Positions 33,780 through 46,106 of a stretch of DNA of 64,000 bases are shown here, in pieces. This DNA comes from Trichoderma breve (lineage: Eukaryota > Ascomycota > Sordariomycetes > Hypocreales > Hypocreaceae): assembly GCF_028502605.1 (NCBI RefSeq), contig NC_079232.1, positions 1,364,001 to 1,428,000 of the forward strand. The letters run 5' to 3'. The position numbers were made by a program, and so were the translations under genes. Positions within the stretch are counted from its first letter, which is position 1. Every line of letters starts with the position of its first letter. Below the pieces are notes generated by a model. The model was not told the origin of the DNA. It saw only the letters and a list, made by a program, of their open reading frames with translations, and made no database searches.

Positions 33780-35224
33780 CTATACGTCTTCTGATAGGAG
33801 CATCGAGTGATATTCCGGCTCGACCGCAGTCTCAGGATCGGTGTAGTTGACAGGCTTGTGAATCCGCACAACCCACAGGAAATAGTCCTCGAGAACACAC
33901 AGGTTCAACAAAAGGCCGTTTGCGTTCCAAGCAATGCCGCAAACCATCGCTCCGGCAACAGCGTCCAAGATAAAGTGGTTGGCGGTTGCAACAATGGCCG
34001 TGAAGATGAGTGCTGGGTAAGATAGGCCCAGAACACCGATGGCCACGCGCTTCCAGGAGTTGGGTCGAACTCCATTGACGGGGAGAGTGGCAACTGTCAA
34101 GCCAACAAGGAGAGAGTAGCCAAAGTGCAAAGAGGGCATGGCAGCTATCAGAGTAACGAGGTTAGTTCATTGTCACTGACATGAGACGAACGGGGATATT
34201 TTCAGACGCTTACCATATTGATTGCAGAATCGGTTCGTTGTCCAAACGCTGCTCTCGCCCGCGTTGCTGTGAACGCTGTCGACAAATCCGAAGCTCTTCG
34301 CCTCCGCAGCGTCAGGTCCGTTATAGTTAGGATCGCTCAACAGCCGAGGTGGCATGCAAGGCCACAAAGTGAAGACGACAAATGCAATGAGGTTGCACAT
34401 GGCCATTGTTCGACGCCTAGCTTCATATAAAGCAGGTCCAGCAGATATGATATCGTGTCGGGCTCTGCCGCTCGTTCCCCGACGCTTTTGAGAGGTAGTG
34501 AGGTAGAACAATGCTACCAGGAAGAAGATTGTGCCAGGAATATGAATAAAGGAGTAGACTCTGTTTATCCAATGCAGCAGGACAGGGCGCTCCAAAAACC
34601 ATTGTTGAAAGGCCACTTCCCAGAAGATACCGAGGCGTTGTTCTAGATGAACCAGCTTAAGGGCATGCTTTCGCGCGACATGGACAGTTCCCTCGACAAT
34701 GGTGACCGCAGTAAACGCTCGGCCCAGTTGGTATACCTATCAGAAAAGCGAAGAGAGATTAGTCTTACGGATCACGGATCACGGGAAAGTGCGATGCAGC
34801 GACAGATATCAGCGGTTCGACTTACCCAATAGATGAGAGCCCAATACCACGCTTCAACAAGGAAGGGAAACTTTTGGAGTACTCGACTCAGAAGTCGATC
34901 CTTGAAGACGAGAGTGTTCGGGGTTGTAACAGTCTTCTTGAATCCGAAAAATCGAATGTTTCGCCGCCGGGATGTGAGAGACCAAGGCGACTCGTCCTCA
35001 GATGAGAGGGTGGGCGACGACGACCCAGAGCTCCAAGTAGGGCTGCCGCTATCTGTCGATGTTCGCCTCTTTCCAAAGTCATCTCGTCGTTTGTGACTGG
35101 TACTGCCGCCAGCCCAGCCTTGTGTCCCCTTCCAAAAGTCATAATCTTTGTTCCTGTTGAACCAGGCACCGCCAAAGAGAAGCGACACGACCACGAATGG
35201 CTCCAGGAACGCACCGACAGCCAT
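33780..35224 (-). CDS. PAP2-superfamily (Aur1/Ipt1-like) integral membrane protein
   Basis: Predicted 428 residues; exons on the minus strand 35224-34826, 34736-34214 and 34144-33780. I start at MAVGAFLEPF because its context is CACCATGG; an upstream in-frame ATG at 35275 would add 17 residues. After a first hydrophobic segment comes a cytosolic-looking Ser/Arg-rich insert (about 30-95), then several membrane segments. The phosphatase-like active-site motifs are present: SLHFGY (first catalytic His) and ANHFILDAVAG (second His and Asp), plus the upstream VPPRLL-like stretch CMPPRLL. This arrangement fits the inositolphosphotransferase/inositol phosphorylceramide synthase-like branch rather than a soluble acid phosphatase. 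Whether it transfers phosphoinositol or only hydrolyses lipid phosphates cannot be told. It ends about 730 bp from the CTT microsatellite. Confidence 0.82.
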
Positions 35225-38200
35225 GGTGAAAAGAGCACAGATATTAAAATTATTGTCGGCTTGTGGCAAATACATTTAACTGACAGGAAATGGTCATTGA
35301 AAGAGTTACCAGCTCTTCAAAGGCAACTTCGAAGGTGAAAGAAAAACGCCAGATGATGATAACGAGAATCAATCAATCAAAGGACATAAGGGGAAAGGAG
35401 TTTAAGAAGGACGAGGTAAGAAGACAACAAAGAGGTCCAGCAGGCTTGCTAAGCAGAGGACCGGAGGCGATAAATATGAACCAGGCACTCGAGCTATGAT
35501 GGAATGCGCGACCAGTGGATTATGGAGCAACGCAGGCACGTACAGGTACACGAGCAGCAGGACATCACGGAACGGCGCCACGGGGGAACGGACTCTTTTG
35601 GGTGCCAGAGTCGGCAACTTCTCCCATGCCCTTTGTTCGAGTGTCTCGTAATCACGAGCGGACCGTGGCGTACAATGGCCACACATTCATCGCAAGTACC
35701 TGGACCAATTCCCATACGGAGACATACGAGTGCAAAGCTCGGCCCCGAAGCCACACTGGGATAAGCACGGAGGGAGGGCCTTCTGTGAAAGGGAGGGCCC
35801 TATTCAGGCTACCAATGAAGCCGCCGAGGTGATGCAGCGTCATGGATGTTGGGCTAATGGTATCATCTAGGTGTGATGGGTATTGGGTTTTGGCCACACC
35901 CCCTTGCTACCTCGTACCTTGGTTGCGACCTTTGCATTCTCAACTTTAACTCGGCAAAGTTCCCGAGAGCATCTTCAGAATTATCTTGCCATGCTGTCAG
36001 CATCTAACCCCTGGAAAGACAAAATTCTCCTTCCCGATGTACCCGTTTACGCCCAGGACTTATAGGATGCTGCAAACAAGAAGGGCAATACTTGTTCAAT
36101 CGCAAAAGACTCGGGGCCTTAGCGCCCATCCGAAACCCGGATAGGAAAAAAAAGGTCCTAATCTTTCGGAATGGCGCTCATAGAAAGGCGCCGAGACCCT
36201 CTTCTCCATGCTTCGACACCTGCCTGATATCCAGGACCCATAGTATAGAGTGATGGAGGACAAGGGACGGTCTTTTTCAGCGGCGGACTAACACACAAAA
36301 ACATCCTTCGCCTGCACGGTAACAGTACCCGTCCTCTTGGTACTCGTATTAATTACCATTCAAGGTTCTCCTGCGGATCACGTCGAAAGCAACGGCAACT
36401 TGATGCCGGTCTGGCGAGTTGAAGTCTGCAGCCAGATATTGCTAGGCCACAATGGGCCAATGGGTTGTTATCTCATCCCTCGGAGGTTCCAGCTCGAACC
36501 CGGTCTGGTCCCATCTTTCAGCAGCTGTCGCGTGCCTCTGCTCCACATCTCGGTCTTGACTGGTCCGTCACATTCGGCATGGGTGGGTGGCACAGTATCA
36601 ATATGGATCGTCTACTGGGAAGACCGGCGGCTGCTGTGTGGATGGTGTTGATGGTGTCGCGTGACTTGTGTCAGGGAAACGAGAACGAAGAAGACCGGTG
36701 CTCACATCATAAAGCTTCCCTCCACGACTGGGCTATAATCGGCTTTTCAATCCGGATCTCACTCAAAAGAGGCAAAAGGATCGTCAACAGCCTCCACGAA
36801 CGGTGCTGCAAGTGGCTTACAGGATTTATACTAGCAAAGCGCAAAGAAAAGAGCCTTTGCTCGCATACGCACTGTGCCGAAGCTTAACTACCGATTTGTT
36901 TTGTCTTCTCCCTACCTCCGCGCGTCTGTGGCAGCCGAGTTAAGAGGTGGATTCTGACTTTCTAGCGCCACAAAAGCTTTTGCCAAGACCAAAAGTCGTG
37001 CCGTCTTATTCGGTGAGTATGGTCTGGCGAAGTCAATTAATTGGAAACCGGGGTTTTTGCCTCGTGCAAATGCGCAAGGCGTCCTGGGCACCGCGTGGCC
37101 ATCGAGGGGAACCACGAGCACGGAATATCAATCATTGGGTATCTCAGGCGGCGGAAGAGATGTTGAAGTCGAACCAAGGACTGCAGGTACCTGGAGTTCT
37201 GATATGAGGAACCCCTTACACATAAAATTCTAATACTGTGGGCAGCAATGGGTCTCACTAAGCTTCTCCAACTCAAAATTCTCAGCTCTCCCGGATTGTC
37301 CGGAAATTGATAGCCTTAGTCGTTGACCTCAGTTACCCGTTTGTCGGCTCCTGTTGACGTCCGAAGTCCGCTTAGCTCCCACACGAGTTTTGCAATCTGT
37401 GGCCCGTCGAATCGAATGAGCACGTGCTCTTGTTGCTTGTAATGTTTGTCTCAAAGTCCGGCGAAGCATGTTAGCGGCGGAAGGCTGGGTGCCGTTTCTT
37501 CCCTGATGACGTTGAAGTTACTTGGAGATGGTACCGACGATCAGAACGATTACTATTCATCCGAATGTCTGATCACTGAAGGGTCCCGAAGCATGCCTAC
37601 GGCATGACGATACTCGTGACCGCAAATGCGAGCACGTCGTAAGAGATGACAAAGCAGTGTCTAAACTTGGTACCTGATTCTTTGACTGGTTTGCCAAGAT
37701 GAGCCCAAGCCAAAAGGGGGGAGTGCGTTGATATCGTGGGGATCACATAAAGCGTGGACAAATGGGAGTGGCGTTGCGGTTCTCAGCGGCGAATCCGTCT
37801 TTCCAGATGAGAAGCTGTTCGGTTGCTTTGTTTTTCTTAGCGATGTTGCAATGGTCACGGTTGACGTTTACCAAGTAAAGGCCTCTCTTGATCAAAGAGC
37901 CTTGGAAGCTAGTCTAAGGTGGATTGGTCATCAACTTTGCTACACTTTTCTTGGCTTTGCTGCAACTAACAGACAGTTACAGCATTAGCGGTCGAAACAA
38001 ACGGATTCAATTGGTTTGTTCAACGCTGCAACAATGAAACAAGCCGATTAGCTGGTTGTCGTCGATTTCCTGCTTGCGATTTGCGCTGCAAGTCTGATAT
38101 CGTGCTTATTCCCTGCGCCGATCTGCTCTACTCAGCATCTCGATTGCCGAGATAGCGTCCGATTCGAATCCTTCGGGGCTTGGTAGCAGCAGCGCGGATC

Positions 38201-38611
38201 TTTGAGACTGTTGACAAAGCTGGGCAAATCCCACGCTAATACCAAGTTGCTGTTAGACAGCTATTAGACCCCGTTTCTTTTCCATTTCAGATATAATCTG
38301 CGAGCGGAACAAATAGCCCATGTCGGGGGTTTTGTCCTTGCCAAATTAATGTTGACAGGCACGCTATACTAGAGCCTTCTCCACCGACGACTTCCCGTGC
38401 ACGACAATGTCACTACTATCCTAGTCTCAAGAATCGTTTCCAGAGCACTGGCGCCGCCATCGTGGCTGTGCTTGGTAGATCTAATCAGATGCATCGGGAG
38501 CCAGGAGATTACTCCTATTCAGCTCTGGCTCCTCGCAAGGGCTGCACTCCATGTCTGCTTACTTGAACTCTTACGCCCGATGAACGATTTCAATCCTTAG
38601 GCTACCTATTC
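35225..38611. other. 3.4 kb gene-free stretch
   Basis: Both neighbours are on the minus strand, so the left end is the PAP2 gene promoter and the right end is downstream of the first HET gene. No open frame has domain, splice or composition support; the longest (36465-36887, +, 140 codons) has no recognisable feature. A GATTCGAATCC at about 38162-38172 resembles a tRNA B box but no stem or A box accompanies it. I see no transposon remnant. Confidence 0.45.
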
Positions 38612-40989
38612 TTAGACGATTTTATACGTATAAAACCCAGTCTTGGGGTCAAAGTCAACGAATTCCCCGTCTCTCAGAGCTTCGTTGCCATCTTGCCTCA
38701 CATCACTTATAAGCTTTGTGAGACCATCGAAGTAAAATCGAGTCGATCCAATCCGACGGAACACCCCTTTCTCGTTTGTTGCATTCCCGACAAGATCCAA
38801 CAAAATGGCAAATCCAGAGCCATATCCGTCGTCCTTTTCAAAATACCCTATCATGAGATACATCTCCCGGTCATCCACCCATTCGTCCAGCCTGCCTTTC
38901 CACGTGTCGAGAGAGAAAGCTTGCCCGTCATGCTTCCACGCTTCCGTACCGTCGCTCCGCAGGACCCTAAACTCTCGATAGAATCCGTTCTCCTTGTGGT
39001 CTCTTGGTTTCTTGGCTACGCGGATTCGAAAGATTGGGCCGTGGAGTATGATGTAACCGCTTTTGACTGGGCCGAATGGCCCTCCTTCTGTTACTACGTT
39101 TACGTCCACCAGTCGCGGCATGCCTTTGGTTTGCTCATCTCGCGTCTCCTTCAGCGACTTGCCATCGTGGAAACGCACCAGTCCGTCTATAGAACCCCAT
39201 GACCACGACGGAATCACGTACTCTTCGTCTTCGGAGCCTGGCTGGCTCATATGACGCTCTGCGTTCTCCCCTGTGCTCCAATGCAGGCCGAAAGGCAGAT
39301 AACTTCGCCATGCGCCGGCGACATACTCACCAGGCTTGTCCACGGGCAGGCCGTTGATCTGACCGAAGAGCTGAGCTACTGCTCCAAATGCCACCAGCTT
39401 GTCTTTTCTTTTCGTCAGGGCTCGTTGATTATACTGAGAAGCTAGATAATCCCAGAACCAAATATCCGGAGTATGCATTATACGACGCTTGTCTATGTTA
39501 AAAAAGGAGAGCTTATCCGGCCAGGTGATGCTGCCAGGGCCGGTGAAGAACCTCGTTGGTTTGGTAGATGTCTCGCGGTAGATTGCATCGCTGATAGTGT
39601 TCCACCACCATTCACCATCTGTGCAATGCAACACGCGTGGGGACAGCGCATATTCTTGATATGTCCACCCACGACGGTTTAGGGGGGAAGAGACAATAGT
39701 GTTGTCGAACTCATCGTACCACGGGTTGGTAACTCGGAGCGTTTGCCCGGGCTGCAGCCCCCATTCCTGGATGAATCCGGTCCACGTCGGGCGGACTATG
39801 ACGGTTCGGGGGCGAGGGCTTGGTGACAGACCAGTGGTAGGGTTTTTGGAGGCTGACGCAGCAATGGTGAGGTGAGAGAAGGCGTATACGGAAGCCATAC
39901 GCTGTGCCTCGTGGAGCCAGTCGGAAGCAGAATCCTGAATGATGCAAAGGGAGTCGATCCAGAGATATGAGACACCAAGCTCAAGAGTCAAAGCCGCGGC
40001 ATCACGAAACGTTGCGGGGAGATCACTAAACGCAATCCCACTGGTAAACTCGGCCAACCTCGACACGATCAGCTGAATGGGCATAGTATTGCCCCAGCTG
40101 TGAGAAAGGGCGATATAGGGAGTGTTGACGTCGAGCGAAACATTGGATCCATCGATTAGTCGCACTGTCGGCTCAGGCGTCCCGGCAGTCAGATAGAGAA
40201 GGCGAGTCGGGAGCTCCCGCACAAGACTCTTTGGCAGATCCTTGGCAAAGTCGCTCGTCTCATTGAGAAACCGGTGAACTCGTTCTATGGTGCTTCCTTG
40301 GTCCATCCAATCAATGTAGTGCTTGTTGTCCTCCTTGGACAGGTCTGAAGTCTTGTCAGCTCAAGGCCGCCACTACTAGAGAGATGAAAGCCATTCTCCT
40401 CTCTCATCTTATCTTCATCGCCAGTTGATTTGAGCTTACCATGAATGTCCAGGGAAATATCCTTCACGTTGCCCTCGCGCTCTCCTACTATCGGGTTCAC
40501 ATCCATGTTCCTATTCGCCGCCCAATCCGCATAAACATGATACCGGAAGATGAGCTTGCTTGTCTTGTTCTTCTCAGTGTATATAAAGACATAACCCTTG
40601 GCCTTTGCAATCTCCTCCTTTGCCCAGGCGGCCACTCCATACGGCTTCCGCCCCTCCATATAGTCCATGCTAATGTTATTCCGTGGATGAAGAGCATCAA
40701 GGGACAACACCACTGTCTGACAGAGCGCACACGACGCTCCCGACTTGCGCAGATCTTCGACTGAGTGGTGCGGATACGAGAGCGTCGGCGGGGCGCCGTT
40801 GCGGTGCACGTACGGCTCCATGCCGTGGTCGTACGCCGTTCCGAATGCTGGCTCCGGGTTGAACGGATCGGGTGGAGCGTTTGGCCTTTTGATGGCCCTC
40901 TTCCAGCCTCGCAGCTGAGGCCCCCATTTTCCAGCGAAGATGCCGGTGCAGACATCGCAGAGAGTAGATGTCGGGATTGAGTCTGCCAT
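38612..40989 (-). CDS. HET-domain (heterokaryon incompatibility) protein 1
   Basis: Predicted 760 residues; exons 40989-40440 and 40344-38612 on the minus strand, joined GTAAGC to TTCAG with a CTGAC branch site, so two long open frames make one gene. The N-terminal part has Cys pairs (LCDVCTGIF, residues about 10-18, and GASCALC near 88) and PHHSVEDLRKS, as in many HET proteins. The HET core (PF06985) shows YIALSHSWG (260-268), LWIDSLCIIQD (311-321), TIAASAS (343-349) and RRGWTYQE (407-414). The C-terminal region has WSWGSIDG, another family feature. HET domains drive cell death after fusion of unlike strains in known cases (het-e, het-6, vib-controlled systems); most copies are untested. No NACHT, WD or other partner domain is seen. 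Confidence 0.93.
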
Positions 40990-41753
40990 GATGGCTCTCC
41001 TTTTGTTTCCCAGCGGGAGCGCTTTGTGTTGATGGTTGGTGAAAAGAGCTTTTACAATACAAGAGACACTGGTAAACGAGATATTCTATGCAGTATAATC
41101 CCCAACTGTACACTTATACAATAGAAAGACATACGTAACTGCGTTAACTAAGACCATTGCTGCCTTGCTGGCTGCATGAAACACCGCATCTTGAGCCGCA
41201 GGGGGCGGAGTTTTTGACGAAATCTGACTTGCGTCGAATGGTCGCCGATCGTCAATTATACCACAACACGGGAAGCGGATTTTAAGTGCTAAGCTAAAAA
41301 TATGCATAGTTGAGCTTCGTACTCCATAATCAGTAAACGACTGTCTAATTATAGAATATTTCAAGAGGATTCGTGGAGGATATATGTGACAGAACATGAA
41401 ATGAAATGACTCATCGCATCAGGTGTAAATGATTGGCATACGTACAACATACAGCAGTATTATTGTATATGAATTAAGTAACTCATTGGCAACTATAACC
41501 AACATCTTAAGCCTCCATTTACCCCTAAAACAAGTTGATTCATCCAACAAGTACAGTAGTAAACTCTTGAGTTCAAATCCAGCCCTTTCAGCAATCCAAC
41601 GCCATAAATCCAATTAGCCATACTTTTAAAACCATGCATGGCTTCTAATACCACCGTGAAACGCACTCTACGTGCTAGATTTGAAGCTCCAGCCATTAAT
41701 CAGAAATCGTCTCCAGTAAACATATCCCAAGACGCCAAACCAATCGATGGTTC
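40990..41753. other. AT-rich spacer between HET gene 1 and the Rad9-like gene
   Basis: About 760 bases, clearly AT-rich from 41300 on. Both flanking genes are on the minus strand, so it contains the promoter of HET gene 1 and the 3' region of the checkpoint gene. No supported gene or RNA was seen. Confidence 0.5.
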
Positions 41754-44700
41754 TCAATTCTTCTCCCCTGCGTAATCCATTTCATCTTCTTCTGCCATCC
41801 TGCCAAGAATGAGGCTCTGAATCATAAGCTCATCGCACAAAACACGGACATTCCTCGTCGCTAATGGCCCTTGAGATCTCCGCCGTTTCTTCCCCGTAGG
41901 CCCGGATATCGTGAGCACTGATTCGACGGTGCCGATAGATTCATCCATGTATAACCAGGTGTACGGTTTACCTGCCTTATCATGTGCCTCTAGTAGTTCG
42001 CGAGCTTGCTGTATCGTTGAGACCCATGAGATAGATGGTCCTAGTGCCTGGGCGAGAAACATGTACGGCTTCTTCTCCACGTCGCCCTTCTTCTTCTTTC
42101 CCTCATTCCGTGTCCTTGATTCATCCACAATTGCAAGGAGCTTTTCGCCTGCAAGTAGCTGCGGTCGATGCTCAATCATCTCTGCGAGTCTGGCATCCCC
42201 TGCATCGTATCGTCGTAAGCACCTAGATCTCACGGCATTCCCTAGGACAGCTGATGACCCAGCTGCAAGAAGATAAGGCTCCCAATCAATCAGAGCTCCC
42301 TTGTTGAGGCAAGTCATGACCCACTGATATGCTAGACAAGGCAATCCCAAAGCCAATGCCTGCATGTACTTGACTTTTCGCGAGTGACTGTCTGCTATCA
42401 GTGCGGTAAAACCATAGCTTAGATTTGATTTAGATAGACTGAGAGCATCTCCATCGCCGGCGACTGGCACATCGTAGGTGCCCATGACAGTAGAAGGCTC
42501 AAATAACTCTTCAAAGCCAGTTTCCAAGATGAGACCGCCGGCTTGCTTGATCTTTGTCTCCAGATTTGCACGCGTCTTTTGATTCCCCTTGTCAGGCGAC
42601 ATTGATATCGCAAATACCATGCCTTCAAACAGTCTTCGTCCGCGAAACGTGGATCCAATGCTTTGTTTAAATACTCTACTGGAACGCAGTGAGGAAATGC
42701 CTAATTCAACAGCACTGCTTGACGGCGATTGTTGCAGTTCATCGGTAGAACTAGGCTCCACACGCACAGATCGCATACTCGTTTTCGTCGGCTTGACAGC
42801 TGGCTGCGGAGTTTTCTCACTTGATTCCCGTCCCGGATTTCGAGCCCGCGTCTTTCGGCCCTGGGCCGGAGAATGTCCGCTGTCAGTGGACTTTGGTTGA
42901 TCAAATACCGGGGAGGCTTGTGTATCTGGTGTATTTTTCTCAGAGATCACTGGCGTTGACAAGGCTGTTAAGCTCGACGACGTATGAGCCCCCCGATCTA
43001 CCGCTCGACGGTGCACGGGTGTGAGAGGCGATCGCTCGCGCATTTGATTCCGAAGTGATGTTGCTACTGTCGCTGCGGAACGCAAGCTTGGAGGGGATGA
43101 CTTTGGTGACTCTGATTCTGTGTTGCTTGTCTGCAATGGCTCGCCCTGTTTAGCCAATCTGCGAGTCACGGCTGATCTAGTAGGTACAGCAGGTGCATCG
43201 CTAGGAATCTCAACCCCTTTCTGAGCTTCAGGATCTGGCTCAGCTGATGTTCTCTCGTTAGGTTCTGAAGAAGTAACGATTCTTTGCCGACGACGGCTCT
43301 GTGCTTGTCTACCGTAGATTCTTTGCGCATGTCGACGAGGTGGAGGCAGTGATGAAGTATGTAATTCGTTATGGGCCTCCTTTTCTCTCACTTCATTCTC
43401 GATTAGCGGAGGCAGCTCGGGTTCAGAGGCCACTGGAGGATCACGCTGAGCTCCTGCTGATAGAGATCTCACAGGGCTAGTAGCAGGAATCATCTCCTCA
43501 GAGGCCGCCTCTTTGCTCTTGCCTGGTCGAATAGCTGCAACTCTTTTACCGCCATCGCCCACTATTGCATCCCTGGGAGTTGCTTTGGTGGATCCGGCTG
43601 ATAGGCTCTGTTCAGGCAAACTTGATGCTTTGCGAGAACTGTGTAGTTCATTGCCAGTATTAGCAAGCTCCGTTTGGCCTGAGCTTGCGTTTTTAGTAGA
43701 AAGCACCTCTTCCTCACCACCCGAGGACAGCTTTCTTCTTTTTCGGTTTCGACTTTCGCTTAAATCTCTCCGTGAAGGTATCTGCACCCTCACCCTCTCC
43801 ATCTCTTCTGCAGCCTGGCGTCTTATCTTCTCCATCCTTTTCTTATGCCTCGCTCTTTTACTGGCATCGTCTGAGTCACTATCAATGGCCTGCGGGACCT
43901 CCACTACTGCTTTGCGTTCTTGTGATTTTTTCATTGGCTCATAATGAACTTGGGGTTGTCGATTCCCGTATGGCCTCAGCGGCTGCGCGGTCGGCGATTC
44001 CGGGATCATGTCATCTTGAGCATCTTGATCACCGTCCAAGGCTTCTTCTTGGATTGGAGACACCCTAAGCTTTTTTGTGTTTGTAGTGATATTATTCGGT
44101 CGACTAGGGCTCGATGTATGCACAACGGTTGGTGAGGACACATTGTCACGGTTCCTCAGAGGAGATGTCTCGATTATGTTCAAAGAAATCGCATCGGGTA
44201 GTATGTTTGGTGAAGGCCGAGAGGATGTAGGGCTGTGGAGTTTGATAGCAGAAGTCACCACGGGAGTCTGCTCAAAGAGCTGTGTTCCTGCAAAAGGGAC
44301 GCCGGCGTTTGCGTTGTGCTGAACAGCAAAAGGATTCTTCGGTGGCATCGGTGTCTCTGGCAGGAGAGGGCCGGGCTTCAACGGAGTGTAGCCATGGCTT
44401 GACCGCTGCTGTGAAGTCAGGTCTGGCACCCTCCATTCGCCACGAGTATTTTCGAAACCTGCATCTTCCGAAACTTGAGACGAAGGCCGCACGCCAGGAC
44501 TCAAGTTCCCAAAGTTGACAGCGCCGGTATCGTCAGCTTGCAGCGTCCGTTCACGCTCGTCATGCGAGCGCAATGTATCAGGCGGTGGGCTCGAGCGCGG
44601 AGGTCCGTAGAATTGGCCATAGTCCCGTTCGACATTGAGCTGCGTAGGCGTTTGCTGTGACGTGTCCATTCTTTTTGCTTGTGGCCTACCGGCGCCAATT

Positions 44701-45585
44701 GGCACGGCAGGGGGTTCGTCGCTCTGGTTGGAGGTATCGTGGTTGTGCGGAGGGGATGGAGAATGTGCATTTCGGCCGAACGGGCTGCTCGCGGCTATGA
44801 CAGCATCGTCCAAATCTTGTTCGCGGGACCCTGGTCGCGACGTTGGTTGGTGAGTCCGGGGGTCCTCGCGTCCCACTCTGTGAATTGTGCCTGTGCCTGT
44901 GAGATTATTCACATCGCCGTGGGGAGTGGCAACAGATCCATGTGGCGTCAGTTGCCGCTTCTGCTTCTTTATTTATTTTTCCCACAGGGTTTTGTCAGCT
45001 TTCACGTGTCTCTCTGGCTGTGTGGATTTGGTTTTGTTTCCATCAAACGCAGCAGTCATACGAGAGGGTCGCTGCATAACGAATAAATACGTGCTACGGG
45101 GCTTGCACAAACCTTGGAACCATCTTGCCGATGAACAGCTTGCCTTGGGCTTGAAATGACCAAGTCTCCAGCCTCAGCCTCAGCATCATCATCCTCGACG
45201 CCTCCTGCAACACTTTCACTCTCTATCCCGGTCTGTGGCTGCAATGCAAGGGGCTCGTGATACTAATTGGTCAAAATGCTGGTCAGCGCGGGAAACGACC
45301 CTGGCAAGCTGAGGTACGTACCGTTGCGGCTCGGAACTCTGCATTGAGAGCATCGAGGATGGCTTGGCTGTCTTGCGATTCTGGGTTTTCCTCCAATGCC
45401 AGTTGCTCAGCTCGCGTGAGCGGCCGCGATCGAGTCATCATGATGGCATTGTCTCTTGATATAGAAGATTGAGTAGCAAAGCTCGAGTGCAGTGAATAAG
45501 GATCTGGCGGGGCATTTGGCAGAGAAAGGGAGTACCATGGGGAGTGTCTCTCCAGTACGCCACAATAACGCGCTATCACGTGCAT
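41754..45585 (-). CDS. Rad9/Crb2-type DNA damage checkpoint protein with C-terminal BRCT region
   Basis: Checkpoint mediator that would link the sensor kinases to Rad53/Chk1 after DNA damage. The long open frame 44912-41754 begins with GTG, so upstream exons are needed. I read exon 1 45585-45322 (TRAEQLALEENPESQDSQAI), exon 2 45262-45109 and exon 3 44896-41754, about 1186 residues. The exon 2-3 junction is the weakest point: the GTGCAAG donor fits the phase, GTTTGT does not. The middle is long, disordered and Ser/Pro/basic-rich with scattered SQ/TQ sites. The C-terminal ~300 residues (FRGRRLFEGMVFAISM, then GGLILETGF and GLPCLAYQWVMTCLNKG) form the tandem-BRCT-type module of fungal Rad9/Crb2. 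A Tudor domain is not obvious. The true start may differ, since ATGs at 45441 and 45438 are also in frame. Confidence 0.78.
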
Positions 45586-46106
45586 GAGCAGTTCAGTGAG
45601 AGTCAACTATCTAAATGCTACAGCACTATTGGCATGGCTGCCTAATTAGATAGGGTAGTCGCTATTCAGCACCTCAAGTTTTTCTACCCAGCATCCAGTG
45701 CCTCACATTTAAAGCCTTCTGGGCAGTGATAACACCAGATACTACCTAGAGGAAAATAGCAGCACGTATAGTAACGAATATTAGAAGAAAGTACTAGGTA
45801 CCTAGCAATAATAGTAGGTAGATAGTAGTGGAAATATTCCCTTCCAAGGGCATTGTAGTTAGAGCTAATTAATGGATGGTATGAATCGTAATATGGACCT
45901 GTAGATAGTGACACCTCAACTCTGTATCTTCGCTCAGTCAATCAACATCATGATACTACCTAGCAAAATTATCCAAACAATTATCATTCATAATACCAAC
46001 ACTATACTTTGAGCAATCCCATGCAAAACACCATGCCACAAAGGAAAATGGGTATAGATCTCATCACATCTCAAATCTCAAATCTCTACATCTCATACGC
46101 TATATA
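45586..46106. other. AT-rich spacer with a TAGGTA-type palindrome
   Basis: About 520 bases between two minus-strand genes: the promoter of the Rad9-like gene and the 3' region of the WW-domain gene. A 12-bp palindrome CTAGGTACCTAG lies at 45794-45805, surrounded by further TAGTAGGTAG/CTACCTAG fragments. No open frame is supported. Confidence 0.5.

Noticed and set aside
36465..36887. 140-codon plus-strand open frame in the gene-free stretch
   Set aside because: No domain, signal, splice partner or composition typical of the coding genes in the window.
38155..38180. GATTCGAATCC resembling a tRNA B box
   Set aside because: The flanking bases do not form a five-base T stem, and no A box or acceptor stem was found around it.
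38612..40989. Two separate genes (a 234-codon and a 564-codon frame)
   Set aside because: A good intron (GTAAGC donor at 40439, CTGAC branch, TTCAG acceptor) joins them in frame into one HET protein with the usual Cys-rich N terminus.
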